Assembly (NCBI GenBank): GCA_002021875.1
Contig: CP018627.1
Span: 8,990,001 to 9,054,000, forward strand
Reading direction: 5' to 3'
From: Streptomyces hygroscopicus
GTDB taxonomy: Bacteria; Actinomycetota; Actinomycetes; Streptomycetales; Streptomycetaceae
DNA: 64,000 bases
Shown: piece after piece, positions 9,155 through 17,668 of the stretch
Position numbering within the stretch: the stretch's first letter is position 1
Layout: each line of letters opens with the position of its first letter
Notes under the pieces: generated by a model
The model's input: the letters and a program-made list of their open reading frames with translations, nothing else
Databases searched by the model: none
Told to the model about the DNA's origin: nothing
Translations under genes and position numbers: made by a program

Positions 9155-9562
9155 CTAGGACGAGCCGTCGGGGCGGACCGAGCGGGGGCCCGTCACCTGC
9201 GCGCCCAGCGCCGTGACCCGCGCCCGCAGCCCCTGGTCCGCCGTCACCACCAGGCAGGGGCGGCCCTCGTCACGGGCCGCCACCACCTTCACGATCTGGT
9301 CGTCGCCGCTGCCCGGCGCGCTCTCCACCCGTACGCCCTCCACCGGCTCCACGCCCCGCGCCGCGCCCTCGACCACCATCACGATGTCCACCGGAGGGCG
9401 GGTGGCCCAGCCGGGCACGCCCGGGCGGTCGGGGAGCCCGGTCCTGGCGAGGACGGCCAGCCGGTCGCGGAGCCGCTCGGCGGCGCCGCGGCGGTCACGC
9501 CACCAGCCGTCGGGGACCGAGCCGATCACGTTGGCGGCATCGACGACCACAAGTCCGTCCAT
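9155..9562 (-). CDS. Small NYN/PIN-like domain protein
   Basis: A 135-residue protein starting MDGLVVVDAANVIGS, with later acidic positions in GSGDDQIVKVV and a strand-turn CLVVTADQGLRARV. An early Asp in VVVDAANV, a central DD and a late TADQGLR arrangement are what NYN/PIN-type nucleases (YacP-like) show for their metal site, so a ribonuclease-type fold is likely. It is often annotated in Streptomyces as an NTP pyrophosphohydrolase, for which I see no Nudix or MazG motif. The gene converges on the APC permease (15 bp between stops) and diverges from the next gene; its ATG lies inside one arm of a short inverted repeat, and no Shine-Dalgarno site is visible, suggesting a very short leader. 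Confidence 0.7.
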   Translation of the reverse strand: MDGLVVVDAANVIGSVPDGWWRDRRGAAERLRDRLAVLARTGLPDRPGVPGWATRPPVDIVMVVEGAARGVEPVEGVRVESAPGSGDDQIVKVVAARDEGRPCLVVTADQGLRARVTALGAQVTGPRSVRPDGSS

Positions 9563-9585
9563 AGTCCAGGCAAATTACTATGGAC
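9557..9585. promoter_or_regulatory. Inverted repeat spanning the divergent starts
   Basis: GTCCATAGT (9557-9565) and ACTATGGAC (9577-9585) are exact complements with an 11-nt spacer. The left arm contains the start codon of the leftward gene; the right arm contains a TACTAT that would serve as a -10 for the rightward gene. A dimeric repressor bound here would block both genes. Confidence 0.4.
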
Positions 9586-9598
9586 GTCGTTCGATCAG

Positions 9599-10678
9599 GT
9601 GGACCAACTCGGGGAAGGTTGGCAGCGGGCCATGGCGTTGCGGTTGCTCCGCGGCAAGGACGACAGGCTCACGGCCTATGCACTGGTGGCGGGCGGTGTC
9701 GCGCGCTGGACGGAAGACCGGCCCGGAGGGCCGGAGTGGACGGGCCCCTGGCTGATCGAGGCCCCCGGCCTGGTCAGTCTGACCGTCGCTCAGAGCGCGG
9801 AGGCGTACGCGCATCTGGTAGGGCTTCGGCACCGGCCGGGCGGTGCCGGCGAGCCGGCGCGAGTCGACCTCGTCCACGCCACCCAGTTCCAGACCGGCCG
9901 CCCGCTGACGGCGTGGCACTCGCTGGGCACCCCGCATCCGAAGGACCCCCGTAAGGCCGGGCGGACCGGCGCGCCCGCCATGGCGGTGGACTCCTCAGGC
10001 GCCCTGCGCGTCTTCGTCCGCAACGCCGGGGGCGGGGTGAGCGCGCGGCGGCAGGACCCCAAGGGGACCTGGGAGCGCTGGACCGACTGGAAGGGCACGC
10101 ATGTGCTGGGCGGACTGTCGGCGGCCGCGACCGCCGACGGCCGTTTCGAACTGCTCGCACCGGCCGGAAAGGGCGCCGCGCTGCGCTGGTACCAGCCCAA
10201 GCCCGGCGCCGCCCCGAAGCGGGGCGAGGACGTCCCCGCCGACGCCCGGCCGGATTCGGCGGCCGTGGTGGAGACCAGCCCCGGCACCCTCACCCACTAC
10301 TGGCGCGACGCCGACAGCGGCGAGCTCCTGGCCTGGCGGCCGGACGCCCCGGCCCCCGCGCCGCTGGGCGGGTCCACGGGCACCGGCCCGGTCGCCGCGG
10401 TGCGCGCCGTGGTGGACGGTCACGACTGCACCGTCCTGGCCCACCAGGACGCCGGGCGGCTGGCCGTCGCCGCCCACCCCAGCGAGGACGAGGCGGCGGG
10501 GGTGTGGTGGACGCCCTCGGGCGAGCAGGGCGCCCACACCCCGGCGCTGGCGCTGGACGGACAGGGCCGGGTGGTGCTGGCCGCCCTGGGAGTGGACGGA
10601 CGGCTCCTGGTGGCCCGTCAGAAGACCGACGAGGGCGGGCTGGCACTGAGGGCCTGGAACCGCGTGGGAAGCGGCTGA
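9599..10678 (+). CDS. Beta-propeller-like hypothetical protein
   Basis: About 359 residues without a recognisable enzyme motif. The sequence is built from repeated short blocks of the type G-x-L-x-V-F-V-R-N-A-G-G / W-x-x-W-x-x-x-G, for example SSGALRVFVRNAGGGV, GTWERWTDWKG, DGRFELLAPAGKGAALRWYQ and GRVVLAALGVDGRLLVAR, which is how PLL/tectonin-like beta-propellers look. No signal peptide is seen, so it is probably cytosolic. The start is uncertain: GTG 9599 keeps the conserved-looking block DQLGEGWQRAMA; ATG 9632 is the next choice. An ATG at 9580 opens a different, non-coding-looking frame. Function unknown; ligand or protein binding is only a guess. Confidence 0.65.
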   Translation: MDQLGEGWQRAMALRLLRGKDDRLTAYALVAGGVARWTEDRPGGPEWTGPWLIEAPGLVSLTVAQSAEAYAHLVGLRHRPGGAGEPARVDLVHATQFQTGRPLTAWHSLGTPHPKDPRKAGRTGAPAMAVDSSGALRVFVRNAGGGVSARRQDPKGTWERWTDWKGTHVLGGLSAAATADGRFELLAPAGKGAALRWYQPKPGAAPKRGEDVPADARPDSAAVVETSPGTLTHYWRDADSGELLAWRPDAPAPAPLGGSTGTGPVAAVRAVVDGHDCTVLAHQDAGRLAVAAHPSEDEAAGVWWTPSGEQGAHTPALALDGQGRVVLAALGVDGRLLVARQKTDEGGLALRAWNRVGSG

Positions 10679-10900
10679 GCGGCCTTGCAGCCCGCCTGAG
10701 AGCGGTCGGCGTGGCCCCCGGGGAAGGTGCCACCGGTCCGTTTCCCGCCCCGGGCGTGACCCGGCCGCCGGGAGTGACCGGCCCCGGATGCGGGTGGCGG
10801 GTGTTGCCGCCGGGCCGTGGTCCGGCCGCGGCGGGTGGCGCGAGCGGGCCGCCCCGCGCCGGAGCGCGGGGGCGACGCCGGTGGGGCGAACCCCCGAACA

Positions 10901-10940
10901 CCCGGGTGCCGGACGGGCCTTCGCCCGCCCGGCACCCGGG
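10901..10940 (-). terminator. Long stem-loop terminator of the fadAB operon
   Basis: Arms 10901-10918 and 10923-10940 pair over 18 positions with one A/C mismatch around the tetraloop CTTC, starting 20 bp beyond the fadB stop. It can also stop transcription arriving from the rightward gene that ends at 10678. The rest of 10679-10960 shows nothing else I recognise. Confidence 0.8.
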
Positions 10941-10960
10941 AATGCCCTGCGCCGCCGACG

Positions 10961-13090
10961 CTACGCGGGAACGCTCGCCACGCCCGGAGCCAGGAACGCC
11001 TTCCCGTTCACCCGCTCCGAGACGCCCTCGCGGTCCAGGTACGGCGTGAGGCCGCCCAGGTGGAAGGGCCAGCCCGCACCGGTGATCAGGCACAGGTCGA
11101 TGTCCTGCGCCTCGGCGACGATGCCCTCTTCGAGCATCAGGCCGATCTCCTGCGCGACGGCGTCCAGCACCCGGGTGCGCACCTGCTCCTCGGTGAGGAC
11201 GGTGTCGCCCTGCTGGAGCAGCGCGGCGACCTCCGGGTCCAGCTCCGGCTTGCCGGAGTCATGCACGTAGAAGCCGCGCTTGCCCGCCTCGACCACGCGC
11301 CGGAGGTTCTCCGAGACCCTGAAGCGGTCCGGGAACGCGCCGTGCAGCGTCTCGGAGACATGCAGACCGATCGCCGGGCCCACCAGCTCCAGCAGCACCA
11401 GCGGGGACATCGGCAGGCCCAGCGGCTCGATGGCGCGCTCGGCGGCGTCGACCGGGGTGCCCTCGTCGATGACGTTCTGGATCTCGCCCATGAAGCGGGT
11501 CAGGATCCGGTTGACCACGAACGCCGGGGCGTCCTTGACCAGGACGGCGGTCTTCTTCAGCTTCTTGGCCACGCCGAAGGCGGTGGCCAGCGCCGCGTCA
11601 TCGGTCTGCTCACCGCGGACGATCTCCAGCAGCGGCAGGATCGCGACCGGGTTGAAGAAGTGGAAGCCCACGACCCGCTCGGGGTGCTTGAGCTGGGACG
11701 CCATCTCGGACACCGACAGCGAGGAGGTGTTGGTGGCGAGGATGGCGTGCTCCGGCGCGACCGCCTCGACCTCGGCGAACACCTTCTGCTTGACGCCCAT
11801 CTCCTCGAAGACGGCCTCGATGACGAAGTCGGCGTCACCGAAGGCGGCGGCCTTGTCCAGCGAACCGGTCACCGCGGCCTTCAGGCGATTGGCCTTGTCC
11901 TGGTTGATCCGGCCCTTGAGCAGCAGCTTGTCGATCTCGCCGTGGACATAGCCCACGCCCTTGTCGACCCGCTCCTGGTCGATGTCGGTCAGGACGACCG
12001 GCACCTCCAGACGCCGCACGAACAGCAGCGCCAGCTGCGAGGCCATCAGACCCGCGCCCACGACGCCCACCTTGGAGACCGGGCGCGCCAGCGACTTGTC
12101 CGGGGCGCCGGCCGGGCGCTTGCCGCGCTTCTGCACCAGGTTGAAGGCGTAGATGCCGCTGCGCAGCTCACTGCCCATGATCAGGTCGGCGAGCGCCTTC
12201 TCCTCGGCCTCGTAGCCCCGGGCGAGGTCACCGTTGCGCGCGGCGTCGATGATCTCCAGCGCGCGGTAGGCGGCCGGGGCCGCCCCGTGCACCTTGCCGT
12301 CGGCGATGGCCCGGCCGCGCACCACGGCCTCGTGCCAGGCGTCGCCGCGGTCGATCTCGGGCCGTACGACCTCGATCTCGCCCTTGAGGACGGAGGCGGT
12401 CCAGATCAGCGACTGCTCCAGGAAGTCCGCGCCCTCGAAGATCGCGTCCGCGATCCCGAGCTCATAGACCTGCTCGCCCTTGAGCTGCTTGTTCTGGTTG
12501 AGCGAGTTCTCGATGATGACCGAGACCGCGCGGTCGGCGCCGATCAGGTTCGGCAGCAGGGTGCAGCCGCCCCAGCCGGGGACCAGGCCCAGGAACACCT
12601 CGGGCAGCGAGAAGGCCGGCAGCGCCGCGGAGACGGTGCGGTAGGCGCAGTGCAGCCCGACCTCGACCCCGCCGCCCATCGCCGCGCCGTTGTAGTACGC
12701 GAAGGTGGGCACGGCGAGCGAGGACAGCCGCTTGAAGACGTCATGGCCGCCCTTGCCGATGGCCAGCGCGTCCTCATGACGCTTCAGCAGCTCCACGCCC
12801 TTGAGGTCGGCGCCCACGGCGAAGATGAACGGCTTGCCGGTGATGCCGACACCGGTGATCTCGCCGTCCGCCGCCTCCTTCTCGACCTGGTCGATCGCCG
12901 TGTTGAGGTTGGCGAGCGAGGCCGGGCCGAAGGTGGTGGGCTTGGTGTGGTCCAGGCCGTTGTCCAGCGTGATGAGCGCGAAGCGGCCCGCGCCCTGGGG
13001 GAGATCGAGGTGGCGGACGTGCGCCTGCGTCACGACCTCGCCCGGGAACAGCTCTGCCGCCCCCTTGAGAAGCTCTGCGGTGTTGGTCAC
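10961..13090 (-). CDS. fadB: Fatty acid oxidation multifunctional protein: enoyl-CoA hydratase / 3-hydroxyacyl-CoA dehydrogenase
   Basis: A 709-residue two-domain enzyme catalysing hydration of enoyl-CoA and NAD-dependent oxidation of 3-hydroxyacyl-CoA in beta-oxidation. N-terminal crotonase part (about residues 1-300): oxyanion region GADLKG, then GGGVEVGLHCAYR and GLVPGWGG carrying the catalytic-Glu region. The central Rossmann part begins VGVVGAGLMASQLALL (about 340), with TNTSSLSV, the dehydrogenase His in VGFHFFNPV and VKDAPAFVVNRIL; the C-terminal dehydrogenase domain ends near PYLDREGVSERV. GTG 13090 overlaps the thiolase stop (GTGA), so the two subunits of the trifunctional complex are translationally coupled. 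Terminator at 10901-10940. Confidence 0.92.
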   Translation of the reverse strand: MTNTAELLKGAAELFPGEVVTQAHVRHLDLPQGAGRFALITLDNGLDHTKPTTFGPASLANLNTAIDQVEKEAADGEITGVGITGKPFIFAVGADLKGVELLKRHEDALAIGKGGHDVFKRLSSLAVPTFAYYNGAAMGGGVEVGLHCAYRTVSAALPAFSLPEVFLGLVPGWGGCTLLPNLIGADRAVSVIIENSLNQNKQLKGEQVYELGIADAIFEGADFLEQSLIWTASVLKGEIEVVRPEIDRGDAWHEAVVRGRAIADGKVHGAAPAAYRALEIIDAARNGDLARGYEAEEKALADLIMGSELRSGIYAFNLVQKRGKRPAGAPDKSLARPVSKVGVVGAGLMASQLALLFVRRLEVPVVLTDIDQERVDKGVGYVHGEIDKLLLKGRINQDKANRLKAAVTGSLDKAAAFGDADFVIEAVFEEMGVKQKVFAEVEAVAPEHAILATNTSSLSVSEMASQLKHPERVVGFHFFNPVAILPLLEIVRGEQTDDAALATAFGVAKKLKKTAVLVKDAPAFVVNRILTRFMGEIQNVIDEGTPVDAAERAIEPLGLPMSPLVLLELVGPAIGLHVSETLHGAFPDRFRVSENLRRVVEAGKRGFYVHDSGKPELDPEVAALLQQGDTVLTEEQVRTRVLDAVAQEIGLMLEEGIVAEAQDIDLCLITGAGWPFHLGGLTPYLDREGVSERVNGKAFLAPGVASVPA

Positions 13091-14304
13091 TTGTTCCCCT
13101 CGAAGTGCGGGTTCTCCCAGATCACGGTGCCACCCATGCCGAAGCCGATGCACATCGTGGTGATGCCGTAGCGGACCTCCGGCTGCTCCTCGAACTGCCG
13201 CGCCAGCTGCGTCATCAGCCGGACACCGGAGGAGGCCAGCGGATGGCCGAAGGCGATGGCGCCGCCGTACTGGTTGACTCGCGCATCGTCGTCCGCGATG
13301 CCGTAGTGGTCCAGGAACGACAGGACCTGGACGGCGAACGCCTCGTTGATCTCGAACAGGCCGATGTCCTCGATCGACAGACCGGCCTTGGCGAGCGCCT
13401 TCTTGGTCGCCGGGACCGGGCCGTAGCCCATCACCTCGGGCTCGACGCCCGCGAAGGCGAAGGAGACCAGGCGCATCCGCACCGGCAGGCCCAGCTCCTG
13501 GGCGAAGTCCTCGGAGGCGAGCAGCGAGGCGGTGGCGCCGTCGTTGAGCCCCGCGGAGTTGCCGGCCGTGATCCGGCCGTGCGCGCGGAACGGGGTCTTC
13601 AGCGAGGCCAGGCCCTCCAGCGTGGTGCCCGGGCGCATCGGCTCGTCGGCGGTCGCCAGGCCCCAGCCCAGCTCCCCGCCCTCGGGGGACGTGCGGCGCA
13701 CCGAGACCGGCACCAGGTCCTGCTGGATCTTGCCGTTGGCGTACGCCTTGGCGGCCTTCTCCTGGCTGCGCACCGCGAACTCGTCGGCGCGCGCCTTGGT
13801 GATGTGCGGCAGCCGGTCGTGGAGGTTCTCCGCCGTCATGCCCATGAACAGGGCCGACTCGTCGACCAGCTTCTCCGAGACGAAGCGGGGGTTGGGGTCG
13901 ACCCCCTCGCCCATGGGGTGGCGGCCCATGTGCTCGACGCCGCCCGCGACGACGGCGTCATAGGCGCCGAAGGCGATGGAGCCCGCGGTGGTCGTCACGG
14001 CCGTCATCGCACCGGCACACATCCGGTCGATGGCGTAGCCGGGGACCGACTGGGGCAGCCCGGCCAGGATGCCCGCGGTGCGGCCGATGGTCAGGCCCTG
14101 GTCGCCGATCTGCGTCGTCGCGGCGATGGCCACCTCGTCGATGCGCTCCGGCGGCAGATCCGGGTTGCGGCGCAGCAGCTCCCGGATGCACTTGACGACC
14201 ATGTCGTCGGCGCGGGTCTCATGGTAGATGCCCTTCGGGCCCGCCTTGCCGAATGGGGTCCGGACGCCGTCGACGAAGACGACGTCCCTAGCGGTACGAG
14301 GCAC
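13087..14304 (-). CDS. fadA: Acetyl-CoA acyltransferase (3-ketoacyl-CoA thiolase)
   Basis: A 405-residue thiolase that cleaves 3-ketoacyl-CoA with CoA, the last beta-oxidation step. The three catalytic landmarks are present: the acyl-accepting Cys in DRMCAGAM (about residue 94), the His in AIAFGHPLASSGVRL and the acid/base Cys in TTMCIGFGMGGTV. NEAFAVQVL is the family's late conserved block. GTG 14304 follows an AGGAG site 7 nt upstream and gives the usual thiolase N-terminus (RDVVFVDGVRTPFGK). First gene of the fadA-fadB pair; a candidate operator with TACTNNNNAGTA symmetry lies 69 bp upstream. Confidence 0.93.
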   Translation of the reverse strand: MPRTARDVVFVDGVRTPFGKAGPKGIYHETRADDMVVKCIRELLRRNPDLPPERIDEVAIAATTQIGDQGLTIGRTAGILAGLPQSVPGYAIDRMCAGAMTAVTTTAGSIAFGAYDAVVAGGVEHMGRHPMGEGVDPNPRFVSEKLVDESALFMGMTAENLHDRLPHITKARADEFAVRSQEKAAKAYANGKIQQDLVPVSVRRTSPEGGELGWGLATADEPMRPGTTLEGLASLKTPFRAHGRITAGNSAGLNDGATASLLASEDFAQELGLPVRMRLVSFAFAGVEPEVMGYGPVPATKKALAKAGLSIEDIGLFEINEAFAVQVLSFLDHYGIADDDARVNQYGGAIAFGHPLASSGVRLMTQLARQFEEQPEVRYGITTMCIGFGMGGTVIWENPHFEGNK

Positions 14305-14372
14305 GTTGGCTCTCCTCCAGGTGCGGGATGGCACTGCTGCGGGCACGCCCGGGGCGCGCCTCACAGCCTCAT

Positions 14373-14388
14373 GCTACTTATGAGTAAC
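14373..14388. promoter_or_regulatory. Imperfect palindrome upstream of fadAB
   Basis: GCTACTTATGAGTAAC reads as GTTACT-N4-AGTAGC on the coding strand, a 16-bp dyad with one mismatch in the arms. It is an AT-rich island in very GC-rich DNA and sits where a fatty-acid-responsive repressor (TetR or GntR type) would act. No regulator gene is adjacent, so the binding protein is unknown. Confidence 0.45.
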
Positions 14389-14472
14389 CAAGCTGCCCAG
14401 TCCTCACGACCGGAGGGTTGAAGGTCACAGCCGCGGGCCGGCGGCGCCCGCCGCCGGTCCACGCGCGTCACA

Positions 14473-15750
14473 TCATGCCGGGGTCGCCAGCAAGGCGGCC
14501 GCGAGCGCCGGGGTCACCTGGTCGATCTGCCAGGGACGGGCGCCGTGACCTGCGAGGACGGAGGCGACCGCGTCCGTCGTCGGCTCGGCGGGCGGCTCCC
14601 AGCACAGCCGCCGGACGGTGTCCGGGGCGATCAGGTTCTCCTGCGGAAGATTCAGCCCTTCGGCCAGTTGGGTGACGGCCGCACGCGCCGCGGAGAGCCG
14701 CGCCGCCGCGGCCGGGTCCTTGTCGGCCCACGCCCGGGGCGGGGGCGGACCGGTCACCGGCTGGCCCGGCTGGGGGAGGTCGGCCTCCGGCAGCTCCCGC
14801 GCCCGGTCCACCGCGGCCTGCCACTGCTCAAGCTGGCGCCGGTTCATCCGGTGGCCGAAACCGTTCAGCGCGGCCAGCGCCCGGGCGTTCGCGGGCAGGG
14901 CCAGTGCGGCCTCGACGATGGCAGCGTCGCCCAGCACCTTGCCCGGCGAGACATCGCGGCGCTGGGCGATCCGGTCCCGGGCCGTCCACAGCTCGCGCAC
15001 CACGGCCATCTGCCGGCGCCGCCGGACCTTGTGCATCCCCGACGTCCGCCGCCAGGGGTCCTTGCGCGGCGGGGCGGGCGGGGCCGCGGCGATGGCCGCG
15101 AACTCCTGATGCGCCCACTCCAGCTTGCTCTGCCGCTCCAGCTCCTCCTCCAGCGCGTCGCGGAGGTCGACCAGCAGCTCGACATCGAGCGCGGCGTAGT
15201 GCAGCCAGGGGTCGGGCAGCGGGCGGGTCGACCAGTCGACGGCGGAGTGGCCCTTCTCCAGGGCGTATCCAAGGATGTTCTCGACCATGGCGCCGAGCCC
15301 CACCCGGGCGAATCCGGCCAGCCGGCCCGCGAGTTCGGTGTCGAAGATCCGGGCGGGGATCATGCCTATGTCACGCAGACAGGGCAGATCCTGGGTCGCC
15401 GCGTGCAGGACCCATTCGGCGTCGGCGATCGCGGCGCCCAGACCGGAGAGGTCGGGGCAGCCGACGGGGTCGATCAGTGCGGTCCCCGCTCCGGCCCGGC
15501 GCAGCTGGACCAGATAGGCCCGCTGTCCGTAGCGGTAGCCGGAGGCGCGCTCGGCGTCGACGGCCACCGGGCCGTGGCCCGCGGCGAAGGTCGCGATGAC
15601 CTCGGCGAGCGCGTCCGCGTCGGCGGTGACGGGCGGGATGCCCTCGCGCGGCTCCAGCAAGGGGACCGGCGCCGGGGGGAGGTCGTCCGGAGGAGCGCCC
15701 CCGGTGGTTCGCAGTGTCGTCTCTGCTGCGGTCTCTTGGGCGTCGGTCAC
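14473..15750 (-). CDS. rnd: Ribonuclease D (3'-5' exoribonuclease, DEDDy type) with HRDC domain
   Basis: A 425-residue exonuclease for 3' trimming of stable RNAs. The N-terminal DnaQ-like domain carries the DEDDy residues: VAVDAERASG (Asp, Glu), HAATQDLPCL (Asp) and the third-motif HYAALDVELL (Tyr and Asp). The central HRDC region (about residues 240-320) contains SGMHKVRRRRQMAVVRELW and ARDRIAQRRDVSPGKVL. Actinobacterial RNase D homologues share this length and the two-domain plan. GTG start; a perfect 34-bp palindrome downstream of the neighbouring response-regulator gene separates this gene from it. Confidence 0.9.
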   Translation of the reverse strand: MTDAQETAAETTLRTTGGAPPDDLPPAPVPLLEPREGIPPVTADADALAEVIATFAAGHGPVAVDAERASGYRYGQRAYLVQLRRAGAGTALIDPVGCPDLSGLGAAIADAEWVLHAATQDLPCLRDIGMIPARIFDTELAGRLAGFARVGLGAMVENILGYALEKGHSAVDWSTRPLPDPWLHYAALDVELLVDLRDALEEELERQSKLEWAHQEFAAIAAAPPAPPRKDPWRRTSGMHKVRRRRQMAVVRELWTARDRIAQRRDVSPGKVLGDAAIVEAALALPANARALAALNGFGHRMNRRQLEQWQAAVDRARELPEADLPQPGQPVTGPPPPRAWADKDPAAAARLSAARAAVTQLAEGLNLPQENLIAPDTVRRLCWEPPAEPTTDAVASVLAGHGARPWQIDQVTPALAAALLATPA

Positions 15751-15785
15751 CTGTCAAGGGTAGCTGTGTGCGGCGAGTACGCAGG

Positions 15786-15819
15786 GCGCCCGTCGACGGA
15801 ACGTTCCGTCGACGGGCGC
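15786..15819. terminator. Perfect 34-bp palindrome: terminator after the response-regulator gene
   Basis: Positions 15786-15802 and 15803-15819 are exact reverse complements with no loop bases left over, 44 bp beyond the response-regulator stop. In RNA this folds to a long stem; it lies upstream of the rnd start at 15750. Confidence 0.75.
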
Positions 15820-15863
15820 GGGGATGGTGGGAAGAGGCGCGACGGCCGGGTGGGCGATACGGC

Positions 15864-16523
15864 TCAGTGGATGATCCCGGTGCGCAGTGCGACCGCGACC
15901 ATGCCGGCCCGGTCCCCGGTGCCCAGCTTGCGGGCGATCCGGGCGAGGTGACTCTTGACGGTGAGGGCGGACAGGCCCATCGAGACGCCGATGGCCTTGT
16001 TGGACTGGCCCTCCGCAACCAGCCTCAGCACCTCGACCTCGCGGCCCGACAGCTCCCGGTAGCCGCCGGGGTGGCCGGGGGCGCCCGGCGGGCGGCGGTG
16101 CATCCGGGCGGCGGCGCCGAGCGGGGCGGTGCCGGGACGGCCCGGGATACCGAGGTTGGTGCGGGTGCCGGTGACGACATAGCCCTTGACGCCGCCGGCC
16201 AGCGCGTTCCTTACGGCGCCGATGTCATCGGCGGCGGACAGGGCCAGCCCATTGGGCCAGCCCGCGGCGCGGGTCTCGGAGAGCAGGGTGAGGCCGGAGC
16301 CGTCGGGAAGGTGGACATCGGCGACGCAGATGTCGCGCGGATTTCCGATGCGGGGGCGGGCCTCGGCGATGGACGACGCCTCGATGACGTCGCGCACCCC
16401 GAGGGCCCAGAGGTGGCGGGTGACGGTGGACCGTACGCGGGGGTCGGCGACGACGACCATGGCCGTCGGCTTGTTCGGGCGGTAGGCGACCAGGCTGGAC
16501 GGTTGCTCGAGGAGAACAGACAC
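15864..16523 (-). CDS. Orphan response regulator with LuxR-type HTH
   Basis: A 219-residue protein. The receiver-like part (about residues 20-130) keeps the central Asp in CVADVHLPDGSG, a Ser in LALSAAD and a Lys in GGVKGYVV, but the N-terminal acidic pair is reduced to one Asp in VVVADPRV, so metal binding and phosphorylation may be weak or absent. The C-terminal LuxR HTH is complete: YRELSGREVEVLRLVAEGQSNKAIG then LTVKSHLARIARKLG. No kinase gene is adjacent. GTG start with AGGAGG 5 nt upstream. It is a DNA-binding regulator with unknown targets, possibly phosphorylation-independent. Confidence 0.85.
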   Translation of the reverse strand: MSVLLEQPSSLVAYRPNKPTAMVVVADPRVRSTVTRHLWALGVRDVIEASSIAEARPRIGNPRDICVADVHLPDGSGLTLLSETRAAGWPNGLALSAADDIGAVRNALAGGVKGYVVTGTRTNLGIPGRPGTAPLGAAARMHRRPPGAPGHPGGYRELSGREVEVLRLVAEGQSNKAIGVSMGLSALTVKSHLARIARKLGTGDRAGMVAVALRTGIIH

Positions 16524-16857
16524 CAGGCCTCCTGGGAGTTGTGGGACGGGTCACCACGTCCTTCGGCACCGATACGGCCCGGCTTTAGGGAATGATCACG
16601 ATTTGGTGAGTAACAATTCGGGCAATTAGGACGACTGATCGATCACGGGAGTACTTTTTTGAGGCTCGGTTCGCCTCCGGGGCGCTTTGGTCTCCCCCGG
16701 CTACCGCTGGGGTGGTGCCCCCGGCCGGTGCGCCCAAGCACCCGGATACGTTGCGGCGCCCATCGGCTTACTCGGTTGCCGCAGGGAGGTGGCCCGGGTC
16801 GGAAGACCCGAGCCACCTTGTGTGCTGCGGCGCCCTTGGGGCTTGGCTGGTTGCCCC
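16524..16857. other. Gene-free gap between response regulator and DUF3000 gene
   Basis: The right part holds a clear hairpin at 16788-16817; an AT-richer stretch near 16590-16640 (around GGTGAGTAACAATTCGG) probably carries the promoter of the leftward response-regulator gene. The residual short frames have non-coding composition. Confidence 0.5.
16788..16817 (-). terminator. Stem-loop terminator after the DUF3000 gene
   Basis: GGTGGCCCGGGTC (16788-16800) pairs with GACCCGAGCCACC (16805-16817) apart from one C/A mismatch, with a GGAA tetraloop. It lies 41 bp past the stop of the leftward DUF3000 gene. Confidence 0.7.
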
Positions 16858-17577
16858 TCAGCGGGCCTGTGGGCCCCGCCGTTGGGGCAGCGAGACGACC
16901 CCCGCCTCCGCTGCCCCCACCGGGGGCAGGCCCGCGATCTGGCACAGGAGGTCGCACCAGGCGGCCAGATGTCCCGCGGTGTCCGGCACGCCCAGCGGTT
17001 CGCCCGTGCCCTCTTCTCCGGGCTCCGGGCGCCGCGGGCCGGGGCGGGCCGGTTCGGGGGCCGGGTGGGCGGCCGGGGTCCACGAGGCGCGGATCTCGAT
17101 CCGGGTCGACGGCTCCCGTTCGCCCATCGCGCCGAAGTAGTGCGAGCTCGCCCGGGTGACCGTGCCGCTGGGCTCCCCGTACGGCAGACCGCGGGCCTCC
17201 AGCGCGCCGGTGAGCCAGGACCAGCACACCTCCGGCAGCAGCGGATCCGCCGCGATCTCCGGCTCCAGGTCCGCGTGGACCAAGGTGACCAGGCGGAAGG
17301 TGCCGCGCCAGGAGTCGTGCCCGGCCGGGTCGTGCAGCAGGATCAGCCGCCCCTCGGCCAGCTCCTCGTCGTCCGATTCGCCGGTGACCACCGCCTCCAG
17401 CGCGTACGAGTAGGGTGCGAGCCGACGCGGGGGTGGGGTCGGATCGAGCTCCACCTCGGGCCGTACCCGCACACCGCGCAGCGCGGCGACGGCATGCCGG
17501 AAGGCGGGAGGGGTGTCCTCACCGCCTGCTTCCGTGCCGTCAGCACCGTTCGAGAGGTGTCCTTGAACCGCTGCCAT
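16858..17577 (-). CDS. DUF3000-family protein
   Basis: A 239-residue actinobacterial protein of unknown function. Features that place it in DUF3000 are the start with [25 protein letters not shown], then [13 protein letters not shown], the central [33 protein letters not shown] and the C-terminal block [17 protein letters not shown]. No signal peptide or membrane helix. ATG 17577 fits the family N-terminus. It is divergent from hemE with about 90 bp between, an arrangement conserved in many actinobacteria, which hints at a link to haem or to growth control, but no function can be read from sequence. Confidence 0.85.
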   Translation of the reverse strand: MAAVQGHLSNGADGTEAGGEDTPPAFRHAVAALRGVRVRPEVELDPTPPPRRLAPYSYALEAVVTGESDDEELAEGRLILLHDPAGHDSWRGTFRLVTLVHADLEPEIAADPLLPEVCWSWLTGALEARGLPYGEPSGTVTRASSHYFGAMGEREPSTRIEIRASWTPAAHPAPEPARPGPRRPEPGEEGTGEPLGVPDTAGHLAAWCDLLCQIAGLPPVGAAEAGVVSLPQRRGPQAR

Positions 17578-17668
17578 GCCCGGAAGACTAGGCGCAGTGA
17601 GGGCCCTAACCGGGGAGGAACACCCGGGTTGGCGGGTCACTCGTTCGGCCCGTGCGAAGATTTGGGGC

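Noticed and set aside
9580..9954. Frame beginning at ATG 9580
   Set aside because: Its composition is that of a shifted frame; the overlapping frame from 9599 has clear propeller-like repeats.
10817..13171. Long plus-strand frame opposite fadB
   Set aside because: Composition is typical of antisense GC-rich DNA, and the minus strand encodes the full beta-oxidation enzyme.
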